NCBI GenBank assembly: GCA_024349245.1
Contig: JALDNG010000001.1
Location: 632,001-696,000, forward strand
Source of the DNA: Neodontobutis hainanensis
Taxonomy: Eukaryota; Chordata; Actinopteri; Gobiiformes; Odontobutidae
Length of the DNA stretch: 64,000 nt
Direction of reading: 5' to 3'
Below are positions 38,516 through 52,705 of this stretch, one piece after another. A model generated the notes under the pieces. That model searched no databases, had not been told where the DNA came from, and saw only the letters and a program-made list of their open reading frames with translations. Numbering within the stretch: the stretch's first letter is position 1; every line of letters begins with the position of its first letter. The position numbers were made by a program, and so were the translations under genes.

Positions 38516-39681
38516 ACTTTTTTAAACATTTGTGGCCTAGTTTCATATTAATTTTTTTCTGTTAGAGTTATTCTCCTAAAGGAGAATTTTGCAGTAAAGA
38601 ACGGGCAACTGACAAATGCCAGTAAATATAACGCAGAAAGATTAACCAGATGATAAACCTGTCCGTGTTTATTATTGACAAAATAATTACACTTCTCTCT
38701 CATTATACCGCCGCAACTGCTTTGTTGATAAGTGCAAATGGCAAACGGTCCATTTCACTCTTAATGATTTTTAAATAATGCACGAGGCGCGTTTTATGAG
38801 AGCAACAAGTGCCACAGTGGCTCGACTTGGTGGAGTTTCCTGAGCAAGTATGAAGGCCGGGTTTGAGCAGGCCTGTAAGTGGTGCCGTGATTGATGTGAT
38901 GAGGATGCAATTAGCCCTGAGCGGGATTAGAGGGGCCTCTCATCATGCTAAGCACCACTCACTGACGTCTGCGCGTGTGTTGGAGAGAGAGAGAGGGGCC
39001 TGTGTTCAAACAGCAATTAAACATGTTTAGTTTAACAAGCAATCGCTCAGACTTGGAGATCAACTGGGATTTACTTTTTACATTGATTTTCGGCAAATAC
39101 ATTAATATTGCCAGTAATGGACATTTAAGCCACTTGGGTATGGCATGCTTTTACAGCCTTTTCTATTGTTATATGGGGTACAAAGAGTGCCAAAATTCAG
39201 TACCATTTGTTTAGCACACGGTTGCCATTATTAAAACAAGGTGCTCAAAAGTTATATCACACATTTCTTGTATATGGATTTTGACAGAATAAGTGGAACG
39301 GTAGCAGGGCCTGTGTGTACAAGAACTATTTACACAAATAAGTTACACTTTATTGTATCTGCCAGGAAATTCTTTCTTTGTATTTAACCCATCCATCATG
39401 TGGTGCCGCTGGGACAAACTAGCTGTGAATGTCTTTAGCCATGGCACTGACTAAGGATTAACCTATTGTACATGTTTATTCTAAAGTATACACTTTGAAA
39501 TGTTGCCAAACCAACAATGGTGTAAGTAAGCAGTCTATACTGCAGTTTTAGTGTGTGAATATGCTGTTATTCACCAAGGTGCTTGTGCTTTTCCCATGTT
39601 CTTTCTAAACCTCTGCCATGCATCTGACATGGCCTCTCCACTATCCACCTTCTCTAACACGCTGCTGTTTTTCTTTGGCAG

Positions 39682-39743
39682 ATGAAAGAGAAGACGTTCA
39701 GAAGAAGACTTTCACAAAATGGGTAAACTCACAGTTGGCTAAG
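39682..39743 (+). CDS. dmd: Dystrophin exon 2 (start of CH1 actin-binding domain)
   Basis: A 62-bp exon, the size of human DMD exon 2. It lies between a pyrimidine-rich acceptor (TGTTTTTCTTTGGCAG) and a strong donor AAG|GTAAGA. It starts with the last two bases (AT) of a split codon and then reads EREDVQKKTFTKWVNSQLAK. QKKTFTKWVN fits the actinin-type actin-binding signature 1 and is the first actin-binding site of the dystrophin CH1 domain; the encoded segment would sit in the submembrane cytoskeleton contacting F-actin. EREDV matches dystrophin better than utrophin. The residue completed by exon 1 is unknown: in mammals the muscle first exon gives Y and the brain and Purkinje first exons give D. 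The exon ends in phase 0. No exon 1 was found upstream in this window, so the start codon is not annotated. Confidence 0.95.
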
Positions 39744-42700
39744 GTAAGACAGCTGCCGGCTGTATCCTCTCTATACACTATATATAGAACTCTATTGTTT
39801 TTACCTCTTGCCTCATATTTTTGATCTAACGGTAATAACATTTTACTCAGTCTGTCCATCTCTGTCTTGTTCTCTTTTCTTCTTGGGTTTGTGTTTTATT
39901 ATTCCAATTTCTTTGTTCCTGTCGGGCTTCCATAACTCCTTTCATCTTGAGTTGTTTTCTCTTTGCAGCTCAGAGTTATGGGCAATTGTTGTACCATTTC
40001 CTTTTTAACTCTTTAAAATTGGAAACATGAGGTTAGCATGCCAATGCTAGTGGAGAGTTTTAGAGTTTGCTTTTGCTAGAATACAGAAAAGGAAGGAAAA
40101 GACGATGTTTCACTCTGCAATATAGAATATGTTTTGAGATTGGATGTTTGTCTGTATTCAGTTGTATCACAAACTGTATAAAAAGATGGATAGTGAAGAC
40201 ATTTACGTCGCCATCATGTGGCTGGCTGCTAAATAGGTCTAATGCGATCACTTAATGTACAGTAAATGTTGTCTATTTCAGTGAAACATTGATACAACTG
40301 AGGCTTAGGTCAAACAAAAAATGTAAAAATGAAAATTTGATTTTCACTGAACGCCCACTGGATCCTAGATTTCCATCATTTATTAAGAGCTGATTGTTGT
40401 AGTTACCAATTACTACCATAAATACCTTCATTGTGGAAGTGGCACTTAAGTTCTATGTAATGCACTAATCAGTTCCAGCTTCAAGGGTCCACCTTAGTTT
40501 GTAGCTTAATAAGTTAGCTTGCCAAAGGCACTACAACTTATTTATTTTAATACACCGATTCTGTGCCATTGCACCATGAGCTATAAATATGTGGTTACCT
40601 TAGCACACTGACCCTTTTTATAAATACAGTTTATATTATGTGAGTGACATTGGCCCAGTAGTAGTGCCGTTTAAGTACACAAGCACAGGACATCATCTCA
40701 TGTATCTACTGTCAGTTTGACGCAATAAGCATGTCACTGCTTTTCGTCATACGGGTCATGTGACCAAATATGATGACATTAGCTCACAGTACTGTCTAAA
40801 GGTTTCAAAAAAAGCACAGGTACACAATTGGACGCCTCTGTTAGCAATGTTGGCAATGCTTCCCAAAACACATCTCCATTTTGTTCACTGTTGTCGAGTA
40901 ACCAGACCTGGACTCAGTATGTCAGTGTTGTACATTGTGTCATACCTGTGCTGCGCCCTCTAGAGGAGTGGATGAGTAACAGGCATGTGCGTTTGTTTTG
41001 CAATGCAGATGTGTATGCACACTTTGACACTACGTACAGCCTTCAACACAAACTTGTTAGAAGGCTAATAATTACCTTTACCTGTCTTTGAGTAGCCTTT
41101 TTTTTTTTTTTGCTGATTTTATTAAAGTACACAAAAAATACACTGAAATAAGGTGAATCAACTTCTTTGCACATAATCTGTTACCATTAATTTCATTATG
41201 CTGAAACATACAATTGTATTACTCTGAATATCTGATCTACATTTGGTTTATTCTTTACTTTAATTGAATATAATGCAACTATTACTTTTACACGACGCTG
41301 CTAAAAGCCTTTTAGAACGAGCTAATTTTGTCTTGGCAGGCGGCCATCCTCCAGAGTGACTTAGCCAAGGGTCGATTACATATAACAGATTTCTTTTGGC
41401 TAAACGTAGGGTAGTTCTATTTCCATAAAATCCACATTTCTTCTTTGATTCAACCTAATTGTGACCCCTTGCTCCCTGTCGTCCTAAAACTTGGCGGCCC
41501 TCGTCACGGGACTGCGGCCATTTGTTTGGAATTTAATTACAATTCAGCCTTTATGCCTGTGTTTGTTTGTCGGCGTGGCGCGTGCCAACACGTCGCTTTC
41601 TCTTTCCATTTTCAAAGTTGATTACAGAGGTTTTGGAGGTGTGCCGTTGCCATGGCGATCGAGCCTTAGGTGAGTGTGTGTGTACGGCATGTGTGTCTAA
41701 AGCTATTGAAACAGATCTAAGCCGCGTGATTAAGGCAACGGTGGTAGATAGAAAAGGAAAAGGAGCGAGGAGACAACGGGAGATTCCCTCATCCGCCGTG
41801 ATAGATGAGTTTGTCCCACTCACACACACACATATACACACACATATACAGCACACCGGGCCCCTGAGACAGAGGGGTAGCGAGACCAGCAGATGGGAGG
41901 AAGTGCGATTACAGAATAGATGGAATTAGCCAAAGTTGAGAGGGAAGAGGAGGAGAGCGCGAAGGAGAAAAATGAAAGTTCAGGTCGGGACAGGATGAGA
42001 AGTGCGACCAACCACAGCCAGCACTGGAGCGGCGTGGTGTCTGATTTTAGTGTGATTTCCTACTCAGCAAACCATAAAAAGAGACTCTTCAAATATACGA
42101 GTGGCTGTCTTTACCAGCCCCAGCTGCCGCGCAATTGAAAAGTGTCATCAGCTGCTTCCATTACAGCTCGGCTCGGCTCAGACACTAATCTTTATATGTA
42201 GCAGTTATGTCATGTCTCTATCACTTTACTGACACTGTGATTCTTATCAAAGTTATCAGCTGTATCTGTCAGTTAGATAGTAAAAGTTTTTTTTTTTGGC
42301 AAGCCATCAATGTTAGGGACTGATTTAATGATCAAGAGGATTTACTGGCCAATCTCCGTACCTGTACCTCAGAATGAGATCTTGGACACAAGCGGCTGAA
42401 ATGAGTTTCCCCTACAGAGGGTTACTGTACAATTCAAGATAGTTTGGCTTATCTGGGGTTTGAAAGTTGCCTTCGGACTGACCTAGAAAAGTCCAGATTT
42501 TTGTATTTGTTCAACAGATGATGGTTATAGACTTTCCGTTCCAGTATTGTACAACAAATGACCAATATCTGTTAGTTTTGTTAGGTTTTGTTTTAATGAA
42601 TAAAGTGAAATCTATGAGTTAAACATCCAACAAAGTCAGCAAAGTCCACCATGTTTCTACAGTAGACTAAAATGGACAAATTGAATGAATGAAATGGTAT

Positions 42701-43155
42701 TTTTTCCAGTTCCACTGACAAAATATAAGTAAAGGTCTGATTGAAAGATTGCTTCACTGATCTAAAAAACAACTTTTAGTTTGTGCGCAGATAACCCGTC
42801 AATAACTGTGTCCAAAAAAGACTACTTTGCACTTTGGCTCATTTAATATACTGTAGGAATTTTCATGTTGGAAATAAATGGGTCCTCTACTGCAATGAAA
42901 AGAAATAGTGGCAAAAGAGGAGAGGGGAGAGTCTGTCCACTGGCCTGTGTTAATTTCACACACTGGCTGTCACTGTTTGGGCAGGTCCTCCACAAAAGCA
43001 CAAGAATGTAATAGATCACCGGAAGAACAAATTTCAAACAAGGTTTTGCATCAAGATGTTTAAACATGCTAATGCTTGACTTGACTTTTCCAGCACGTGG
43101 TCATGTGATATGATAATGCAACAGTAGCATCCCACAAAACTGCTGGCTTCTGGTA

Positions 43156-43465
43156 TTTAGTTGGTGCCAGAATGGTTAGTCTTGTAGCAAGAAGGTTGTG
43201 AGATCAATTCCCACATTAGCCAGCTTTCTGTGTGGAGTCAACATGTCCTCCCTGTTCTTCCAAAATACTCTATTTTGTGATGAATTGGCAACACTAAATT
43301 ACCCATACTGAATGAATGTGAGAGTAAATTATTTACAAGTCTCTAAGTGTTAGCCCTGCGATTAACTGTCAGTGTCTATTTCCAGGGTTTTCCCATTCTC
43401 ACTCAAAACAACTGGGATCAGCACCCTGCAAGCGGCGATGAAAAAGCATCTGGATCCATTGATTT
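43156..43465 (+). mobile_element. Forward copy of the (GAAT)-tailed SINE family
   Basis: Contains AATGGTTAGTCTTGTAGCAA, GAAGGTTGTGAGATCAATTC (degenerate B box), GAATTGGCAACACTAAATTA, GAATGAATGTGAGAGTAAAT and GTTAGCCCTGCGATTAACTG. These are parallel to the SINE at 16826-17149. The 3' part after about 43390 has diverged and the GAAT tail is no longer clear. Confidence 0.75.
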
Positions 43466-45324
43466 AGTTAACATTTAGCTAACTTTTTTGTTGTGTGAGC
43501 TAGCAATAACAATATAATTTTGTGGTTTAAAGCTCTCTACCTTTCCCTAATGCTCACCTAAACATGATGATACTCTATTCTTTTTAACGTTGGTTATAGG
43601 CCACAAATGTTTTCCCTGTGAGTCAATGATCTTTCCCATGTCCTTGGTTTATGCAAACGTTACATGGATTCATTCATTTGGTAGACTGAGGAGGCAGTGC
43701 GTAAATGACAAACCCCAGTTTTAGCACAAGGAGGTGAGCAGACACTTATAACTGACAGTGTGAACTTGTTACGTTATTTTTATCAAGACTGATTCACCTC
43801 ACAGCAGCATTCCAGCTGTCTATACCTGATACCACTATGTGAGCTTTACCTAACTCTGGCCAGATTCACCAGCCAAATCTGTGCACAATATTTGTGGAGC
43901 AACTTGGCACAAAACACTCAGAAGTGGCTTGTTTTATCTGCGGGTAGCTTCATAACTCGGGACACGGAGGAGATTTAAAAAGACGTGGTTGAGATTTTTT
44001 TGCAAAGTGGCAGGCAACGTTGGCAGCTGTGGCAGCCTATTAGAGCTGATTTTAATGCTCTGTCGCTTCCCGCTGTGCTTTTGAGAGGAATTTGGCAAAA
44101 GTGGAGCGTGTGAAAACAGTGTGACATCAATCGTCACAATACCTGTGAAGTTATGCGCTTGTGTAAATCTTTGTTTCGGATGCGTTATGACTGTCTGAAT
44201 GGAAAACTGTTTTTAGTTGCCTCAAAAAAAGTGCATCTCACACCAGTCTGTTGTTTTTTTTCAGTAAAAATGAACGCTCTTTAACTGTACAACAAAGTCT
44301 GTGGTGCATAAAAATCAGTGTATTCTCCGAATGTGATGGATTCCGGGGTTAAAGACACACTGCGTTAAGGAAGCAGCGACACAACTTCAGTGTGGAATTA
44401 GCGATGTATGTTTTTATCGGCGTGTCCTTGTGTGCATTTCTAGCTCCTGCACTCAAAGAAAGAGCTCTGGGAGATGAATTAAACTGATAGAATTCAGTGT
44501 CTACTTCTGTAAAATTGCCATTAGCTGCTGTCAGCTCACCTCGCTGGCTTATCCTCGCTTACATCTTGTCATAAGAAAGGATGTCTTTTTGTTTAGAAAG
44601 CTGTACTGTGTTGGTGTTGAAGGTGACAAACTTTTTATTTTTTTATTTTATTTATTTTTTGTCAGTATAAGAGATGCTAAACATACCACTGTTTGTGATA
44701 TGTTGCCACTTCAGTCAAATGTGTCCCCGGTTAGACAAAAACAAACAATAATGGTCTTGATTGAAGCCAGGTTGTTCAGTTAACCTTGTGTGTTCTGTGG
44801 AATCTGCACAACCTGACCTTTTACAAGCTGCAGATAACTTATATTAACAAGAACCTGCACTCAGCACATGGAAAATAAAGCACATTTGGAAGTCTTTTTA
44901 TGACAGCAGCATTCACCCCGACATTGAGGTCACCCTTTTGAGCTAAAATGTCTGCTTGGGGAAATCCATCATCTTTAATGCGAACTGAAGTCTGTTAACT
45001 TTCCCGTCAAACCACCAATGCGTCTGTCACTTCCAGAAAAAAATACTAGTGGTTCCATTCATCTGCAGTTGGCTCCAGCCTGACATTACCATTACATTTG
45101 TCCCATCTGCTGTTATTCCACTCAAATCCAGACACCATCAGAATAAAGATAAGTGCTCGCCGGGACGATTGAAAGAAACACAATTTGCACGGTGCCATCC
45201 TTTTCTGACAGATGTTTACCCATTCCCCCCAAAAAATGCAGTCGTCTTTATTTAACCGTCTCCAGTCCTAGGGCTGTGTTGGTTTGTTGTTGTCTTTGTG
45301 TGATCTTTTCTCTTTGTAATTCAG

Positions 45325-45386
45325 GAGTATAGTCACCCAAGAGGACCTGATCGAAAAGCCAATTACCAAAGCTGACATCTTAAAAG
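45325..45386 (+). other. Exon-like segment inside intron 2 (cryptic or pseudo-exon)
   Basis: A pyrimidine-rich acceptor (TTTTCTCTTTGTAATTCAG) is followed by 62 bp and a plausible donor (AAAAG|GTGGCA). Entered in phase 0 from exon 2 it meets a TGA within the exon, so inclusion would truncate the protein. Another frame reads IVTQEDLIEKPITKADILK without a stop but does not fit the exon 2 phase. No homology was recognised. Splicing use is unproven. Confidence 0.25.
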
Positions 45387-48194
45387 GTGGCAGGTTGTGA
45401 ATTGTTTTCAGAACTGATGGAGGGTTTGTCTGTGGCACTGGAGTCTCTTTTGTATGTTACACTGAAAGAGTTATACAAAGCTCCTGATAGATACATTTTC
45501 ATCTCACAGTCCTAGTTTTATTAAAAGAGTGTTTGTAAGTTAATCTATTTGACATTCTATTTACAAACCTTTTTTTAAGAGAAAAAGCCAACGGATTCAA
45601 TTAAAACTATGTTGGAAAGTCAAATTGTCAGCTAAGAGGTGTGACAAAGAAATGAGTTGCCAGAAGGTGGGATAACATTGTCCACCGCTCAACTCCACTC
45701 TGTCTCTGCAATTAATGGTGGTGTCAAGTAAGAAAAAAATAAATAAAAAAATAAAGCTTGTTTGTAATAATGTAATTTTTCAAAGAATGAATCTAATCAA
45801 AAACTAATCACGCTTACAGTTTACCGGGGCCGGACTGTCTCATCTGTCATCCTTTTACAGTTATCCAAGTCAGCGTGGACATAAACAAATATAAATTGTG
45901 TAAAATTTTATTTGCTCCTTTTTTTTTGCTGTGTAATAAGTTTCTGCCGTTGGAAGGTTGAGACAATATTTTTCTGAAAAAAAGGTAAAAAATATACCGG
46001 CATGTCTTCAGGTAGCAATTAAGCACCTTTTTATGCTTATATTACACTCCTCTCCTTCTCCTATCACTTTATTTGCTTTATATTCATATTGGTTTTATTA
46101 TGAAATTATGGGGTTTGTCCAAAATAGTATAGTTATAGTATTCTCATTTGGGGTCTCATTTATTGCATTATTAAAAAAAAGAGTCCGTGTTTCTACAGCC
46201 CTGCAGCACTTATCCGGAAACTGATCAAGTGCTGCGAATGACCTTCCCTTGCACACCATTTATTTGAAGTGTCATAACACATTTAAGATCAGCTAATGTG
46301 GACTAATTCTCCTGCAACACTTGGTTTGGCACAACGGACGAACCTCTGATATTATTTGAGAGTTAAGAAAAAGCTTTGCAGGGTAGGAAATGATGAGAAG
46401 TGGTGGAGAAATTGGTGAAGACAGGGGAGGGCGTAACATATTCAGAGTAAACACCATTTGTAGCTCAGAGCGTTGTCTACACATGGCATCTTTCTTGTTT
46501 ACTTTGGAGGGGATTTCTTTGTGTTCATCCATCATATGTTTATTACAACAATCACTGCCGCGTTCCACCAGTGCAGCGTTTAAAATGCATTAGCACTGGC
46601 AGAGAAAAGAACGACAAAGATGACCAAGCACAAGCTGGAAAATCATTCTCCTTCTCTTGTTCTTATTTGTCTTTTAAATTTTCTCGTTCTCTGTTGACCG
46701 TACACTTTGGGTTATTCAGTCATCATATACCTTTGCTGGGTGGTTTAAGGACACAGTTGGGATTGAAGCTAAGAAAAAAAAAACAATGTGGCCCAAAAAA
46801 AAAAGAAATAGGTGGATTTTAATGGACAGTTAAACAAAAAATGGCATTCCAAGTGAATGAAACAAAAATTGTCTCCCTTAAGACGTTACGTTTTCTCTCC
46901 CTGATGTAATAGGCTTCATTCAGTCTCTTATTAATAAAGTTGGAGTCTTTAGAGCTAAAATACATCGCCGTGCTGCTCTTACAGGTAGTCATGGACGAGG
47001 GAGGTCTCTCGAGTGCATAGTTCCCGGACGAGCCCCATTATTTCCAGTCTTTCAGATTGCAAATGCACAACCGATTCTGATAGCAACAAAAGAGATAGAA
47101 GAGACTTGTGCCCTGTCCACATAAATGCTTGAAAACATTTTAGTGTGTTTTGGCCTTTTGAAGACCAAAGCTTTGGAAGGATTTGCCGAAGGAAATGAGG
47201 TCAGCAGAGTCAGATATCTCTGTTAAATTATTCAGTTGCTTCACTTTGTGGCTGTCATCCTTTGTTTAGTTCATTTTATTTCATTCATACCAGTCTTATT
47301 TGATGGAATCCTATTGTCCTTCACGTTCTGATTAGAACACATAATGAGTTTTAACTTCATGTTTTCATCTTTTAGAGTTTTAATGCTAACAAAGGCAATG
47401 CTAGTTAACAGTTACACCTCAATGCCAAATTATTAACTGTGTAAATCCCAAATGTAAATCTGTGCCACCAGTGTATTGTTTGTGTTCCCCTAGTGGCCTG
47501 GAGGAATTGTGAGGGCGTTTACACTGGTGTTGTGTCCTCCTCTGTCAATAATCCTGGTCTACTATTAAAACTCAGACTTCTTCATTAATGAGGACGTGTT
47601 GTTTAGGGTCACTACTTGTCTTCCTTCTTGCACTCAATCAGCCTTATCTACTGTTTGTATTTCCAGCACACTGTACATTTTTACTACTCTTTAAAATGCC
47701 ACTTGAACTTACACACCTCAAGTCTGTTTTGAGCGGCCTCCTGTCACTCGCGCCTCGAGATTTTGTGTTTAAAGTGTCATTAAACGAGACGAGCTCTGGT
47801 GTTGCCACACTCCGCCTGTTTGACAACGTGCCGCTGAATGATTAAGTGATTTTCTATATCTGTTTGTGCTCCTACCACCACAAAGCCTGTCCACTGTAAT
47901 ATTTCGCCCAGTATGATTTGGTTTCCATTTTCACTCTAATCATCTGACAATTTCTGCAGAGCTATTGGTGTTATTATGTCTATGAAAGATTCACTTATTC
48001 AAAATTGTCTCATGGACTATGTTTGTCAGTAATTTGCATAAAAAGTTTGCTCAGACAAAACTTGTTATAGTGTGTTTTTTGTGTGCTTATAATAGCCTCA
48101 GCTAATTAGACACCTTCTCTGTCCTGATTGGCTAAAGCTGATGCTTCTATTTTCATCATCCTTATCATGTAGCTACTGTTAAAATCTCTTTATT

Positions 48195-48345
48195 TCACAC
48201 TGCATGTATTCCAATTTGTGCAGGATGTGTATAATTTCTGCACTATTTTGTAATCCATCTGCAATAGCGATCTTGCTGCTTTTTTGTTGCCTTGCACTTG
48301 TTACATGTGCAGTGACAATAACTCTAATCTTATCTCATCAGGCCC
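48195..48345. repeat. Possible retroelement 3'-tail fragment
   Basis: TGCACTATTTTGTAATCC, CCTTGCACTTGTTACATGTG and CAGTGACAATAACTC resemble the untranslated tails ending in GTGACAATAAA that are seen at the 3' ends of several fish LINEs. No coding part is attached. Weak call. Confidence 0.35.
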
Positions 48346-50620
48346 AAAATGTTGCCTGGCTGTTACAACAACACAACTGTTACCAGGTGTTATGTGAAAA
48401 TGCTTTTGGAACACATCTTTACCCTACATTCAACACAATACTTTTGTGCACCTATTGTACATACTCAAATAGCTTTAATCCAAGAAATGAAAACTATAAT
48501 GTTACATGCAAACAACACATATGGATTAAATGTAGAAATCGAAGCTAAAAGTGATTTAAAATAATTTGAATCCTCATTCTATGAAATTGGAAAGACATTA
48601 AAGTTGTTTTATCTTGTAAAAGGCCATCCATCGTTGAAGATGTTGTTTACTAAAATGTCTTTTCATCATGACGCACCACAAAAAATCTGCTCAGTGAACT
48701 TTATATTATCGGTAAGCATGCTTAAAATCTTTTGATATTCAAGGGTGTTTGTGACGGATCGTCTCGTCCCACACAAAAATGGAAAAATGCAAATGTGAAC
48801 ACTAATCACAGCTGATTAAAACATCTCAAAATCTGCAGTGATTCACTAGCTGTGGCTGTAAATCCTTAAAGAATTAAATCAGCTGTATACATTTGGACAT
48901 AGTGAATGGGAAGACAATAGGATACATTAATTTATCAGTTGGTTAAATCATTATTGTGTAATTAACGATCTTTGACCCTGCACAAATCCGTTTGGCAATA
49001 TTCAATGTAACATATGATTAATGCCTTGCTCCCACATCGTTAGTCACAGGAGTGTTGATTCAAAACAAAGTTCAAAAAAAGGAAAAAGTCGTGATTTGCC
49101 AGAACACTGATAATATATTTTTGGGGTAATGTGCAGGGCAGGCTGTTCTCTGCAGGCGCTAACAAATAACTGTGAAATCCCAAAACGAAACCGAAGCACA
49201 AGTCCTAATTTCTTGTAGTGCTAGTCTCTATATTGCCTTCCAGCATAAATTAGGATTTACATCAATCTACTACAAACGTGCTGTGTTTGTACAGCTTAAA
49301 ACTACTCACTCTCTTCCAGCCGTGTGCCAGGATACACATGTAACTGAAGACGGAGTCAGTAAAGGATTCAAGTAAAAAGGTCAGGCATGATAGTACCAAG
49401 CTTTTATATACAAACACCTTCAGCAGATGTAATGATGATGACTCCAGTGACCCATAGCAGCGTGTGACCAGACTGCAAACACGGCTGGTTCTTCTGTTAC
49501 TTTGTGGTGTGCGTGTGTTTTGAAATCTGCGTGACTGATACATTTACCGTTACACTTACTCTCTAAACCGGCTAAACATCAGTAGTAAAATAACATTAGT
49601 CTAAAGTTTACACAGGTGTGTATCCCTTTAATGAAACATTGTCGTTGTGTTTAATTATTGTATCGATCATTAAACATTGCCGTTTTAGTCAATGTAAACA
49701 CCATGTGTGAGTAATCAAACCTGTTACCAGCTGTTAATGTTACAGTTACTTGTAAAAACGTTTTCGTAACCCAACCTCTGATGTTTTCAAAACCTGTCAA
49801 AAGATGCTTTCATGTCTTACCATATTAAACCAGCTTTAAAACTCCCATTATTCCCTCTGTAACTTCTCTATGTAATCGTTTTTGGAACATACATGTTGTT
49901 GTTCAGTATACTGGATGTGTTGATTTTAAAAAGGTACTACAAATGAAGTCCTATGCATGCACCATCTTCCAGATTGCGTCTTGGTGCAGCTGTGTAGGCA
50001 AAGATACTGTATACTTTACTTGACCATCACTGCTCTTGTAGATTATAGCTTAGGAAAAATAAGTACAGTTGCTGTTTGTGGTGTCCTGACAGTCATCACC
50101 CACACTTTGCAGCCAGCCGGAGTTGGTACACCAGCCACAAACTAATGTTGGGAGGGGCAGCTGTCAGAGAGGCTGCAATTTTAATAATATCAATCGCTGC
50201 AGTACATACAATTAGCTCAAGGTGTCTTCTTCTAATTGAAACTATAAGAACCTCTATAAAGACAATGCCTTGTACCACATTTTATACTGACTGTGAAATG
50301 TCTGTAAACTCTCCTGAAGGCCACTCAACATCTAGCTCGTAATCCTAGACTTGTCAGTGTAGATAATGAACAGCCTCGCAGGTGCTGTTGTCACATTACA
50401 ACCGCAAATTATTTGTGATTATACACAGGAGATGTCTCTCTATTGTCCCAAGCAGTAACTCCTGTTTGTTTGTCCATTTAAACATCGACTGCCAAAGATT
50501 AAAAAAAAAAAAATCACTCTATTTTGACACCTGAAAATGTGACAGTGGCCAAGTGATGCTTTGTAAATTAAGCGTGGTTAGATTATGATTATTATTATTA
50601 GATGTATTTGTGTTTTGCAG

Positions 50621-50713
50621 ACAGGGAAGAAACCGGTCGAGGATCTGTTCTCAGACCTGTGTGATGGACGGCGCTTGCTGGAGCTGTTGGAGGGGCTGGC
50701 AGGACGTGAGCTG
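50621..50713 (+). CDS. dmd: Dystrophin exon 3 (CH1 domain)
   Basis: A 93-bp, phase 0-0 exon of 31 codons, the same length as human DMD exon 3. It has a TGTTTTGCAG acceptor and a CTG|GTAAGA donor. It encodes TGKKPVEDLFSDLCDGRR followed by LLELLEGLAGREL. LFSDLxDGRRLLxLLEGL is the CH1 core helix region of dystrophin. Human utrophin has MFTDLKDGRKLLDLLEGL, so the LFSDL and GRR residues favour dystrophin. The end LAGREL differs from the usual LTGQKL type and leads into the unusual start of exon 4. It acts with exons 2, 4 and 5 to form the first calponin-homology fold of the N-terminal actin-binding domain. Confidence 0.95.
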
Positions 50714-51500
<787 letters not shown>

Positions 51501-51506
<6 letters not shown>

Positions 51507-51581
51507 TTGGAGAGAGGCTTCACGCGCGTTCACTCTCTCAACAATGTCAACCGCGCTCTGCAGATCCTCCAGAAAAACAAT
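51501..51581 (+). CDS. dmd: Dystrophin exon 4 (CH1 domain), one codon longer than usual
   Basis: Taken as 81 bp (27 codons) from the second AG of GAGAAG to the donor AAT|GTGAGT. It reads VRLERGFTRVHSLNNVNRAL followed by QILQKNN, homologous to the human block PKEKGSTRVHALNNVNKAL with QNNN. Human DMD exon 4 is 78 bp. To match that exactly the exon would start at 51504, but that base is preceded by GTA, not AG, so the acceptor lies one codon (51501) or two codons (51498) further out. A start after TAAG at 51506 would break the frame. The exon is phase 0-0, so skipping it would keep the reading frame. The GF in place of GS before TRVH and the changed first residues make this the most divergent of the seven exons. 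Confidence 0.88.
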
Positions 51582-52612
51582 GTGAGTATGCCCACATCAA
51601 TATTGTCCTCTATACGCAGTCACTGTTTAATAAAATGTGGATCTGACGGCATTGGTATATATTCAATAAGTTAGTGTTTTAAGTCAGCAAACAGTGAAAT
51701 ACTTACTTTTGCAGTCCCCTTTCCTACAACTCTAACTTAAACAAAGATTTATTTTATGTGTACATCTTTTATGTCAAGATAAAAATTTTATGTTACAGTT
51801 TTAATTCCCTGTCCACACAGCAACATATACAGGGCTATTTCCTTTCTCTTGTTCACATTTGATACAGTTTTATCTGCAGTTGAATATGTGGACAGGACAT
51901 AAAGTTATTTTTTAGCTAAGTCTAACAAAGTATAGCATGTACAAGCACCGTACTATAACCGAGAACACACACATTATTCACATTTTTCTGTCCAACTTCT
52001 TTTTTACTACCAAATAATTAATCGATGAACATAGCTTAGCTTTAATCAGAGCCAGGTATATGTTAAAAAAATTAATAAATAAATAAAAGGTAAATGATAC
52101 AAGTCTATGTGGAATATTTCAAAGTTTAGGGCCAGATACTGCAAAAAAATAAATAAATGATTACCTCATTGTTTGTACCTCAACCTTGTGTCCTTTGTTG
52201 GAAAAACAGCTGAACTTGAGTTGATGAGCATTTCCAATGTCACATAAAAATAGAGGCAGAATGGCATTATTGCTTTAAAAACCAAAGTTCTACATTATAA
52301 AGAAAGCAAATACAATGAGTTCATGACTGGGTTAATGTGCTTTTGCCTTTGAGTGCATTTTGGAGTAGAACAGGTTGTGCAAGTTGAGGGCAAAGATGTT
52401 TACTCCAACATAGAGTGCTTTGCAATTTCTAAGTTTGGAACTAAAAAAAAAAAGCATGGATGGGTCTTTCAAGATCACTGTGACTCAAAAAGGGCTTGAC
52501 AGAGTTGCATCAATAAATTCTACATTTTCTACTTCTTTATTACATTGTCATCTAAAATTGTCCTGATTGAAGGAAAATGTAAGGGTTTACAGTCTTTCTC
52601 TTCCTCTTCCAG
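51582..52612. other. Intron 4
   Basis: A 1,031-bp intron bounded by GTGAGT and a very pyrimidine-rich TTTCTCTTCCTCTTCCAG. AT-rich, with no repeat family or internal gene recognised. Confidence 0.9.
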
Positions 52613-52705
52613 GTTGAACTGGTGAATATAGGAGCGGCAGACATTGTTGATGGGAATCATAAACTGATTCTCGGGCTCATCTGGAGCATCATTCTCCACT
52701 GGCAG
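52613..52705 (+). CDS. dmd: Dystrophin exon 5 (end of CH1)
   Basis: A 93-bp, phase 0-0 exon of 31 codons, as in human DMD. The acceptor is TTCCTCTTCCAG and the donor CAG|GTACAT. It reads VELVNIGAADIVDGNHKLIL then GLIWSIILHWQ. The block LVNIGxxDIVDGNHKLxLGLIWxIIL fits the second actinin-type actin-binding signature and is nearly invariant across the dystrophin, utrophin and spectrin families. It closes the first calponin-homology domain. HWQ at the exon end is shared by dystrophin and utrophin. No abnormality is seen in this exon. Confidence 0.96.

Larger units (their letters stand above)
39744..50620. other. Intron 2 of the dystrophin gene
   Basis: A 10,877-bp intron in phase 0, bounded by GTAAGA and TTTTGCAG. 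It is far shorter than the mammalian counterpart (more than 100 kb) but is the longest complete intron here, in line with the large first introns of DMD. It contains a SINE copy (43156-43465), an exon-like 62-bp segment (45325-45386), a possible retroelement tail (48195-48345) and short CA runs near 41818-41852. No other gene was recognised inside it. Confidence 0.9.
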
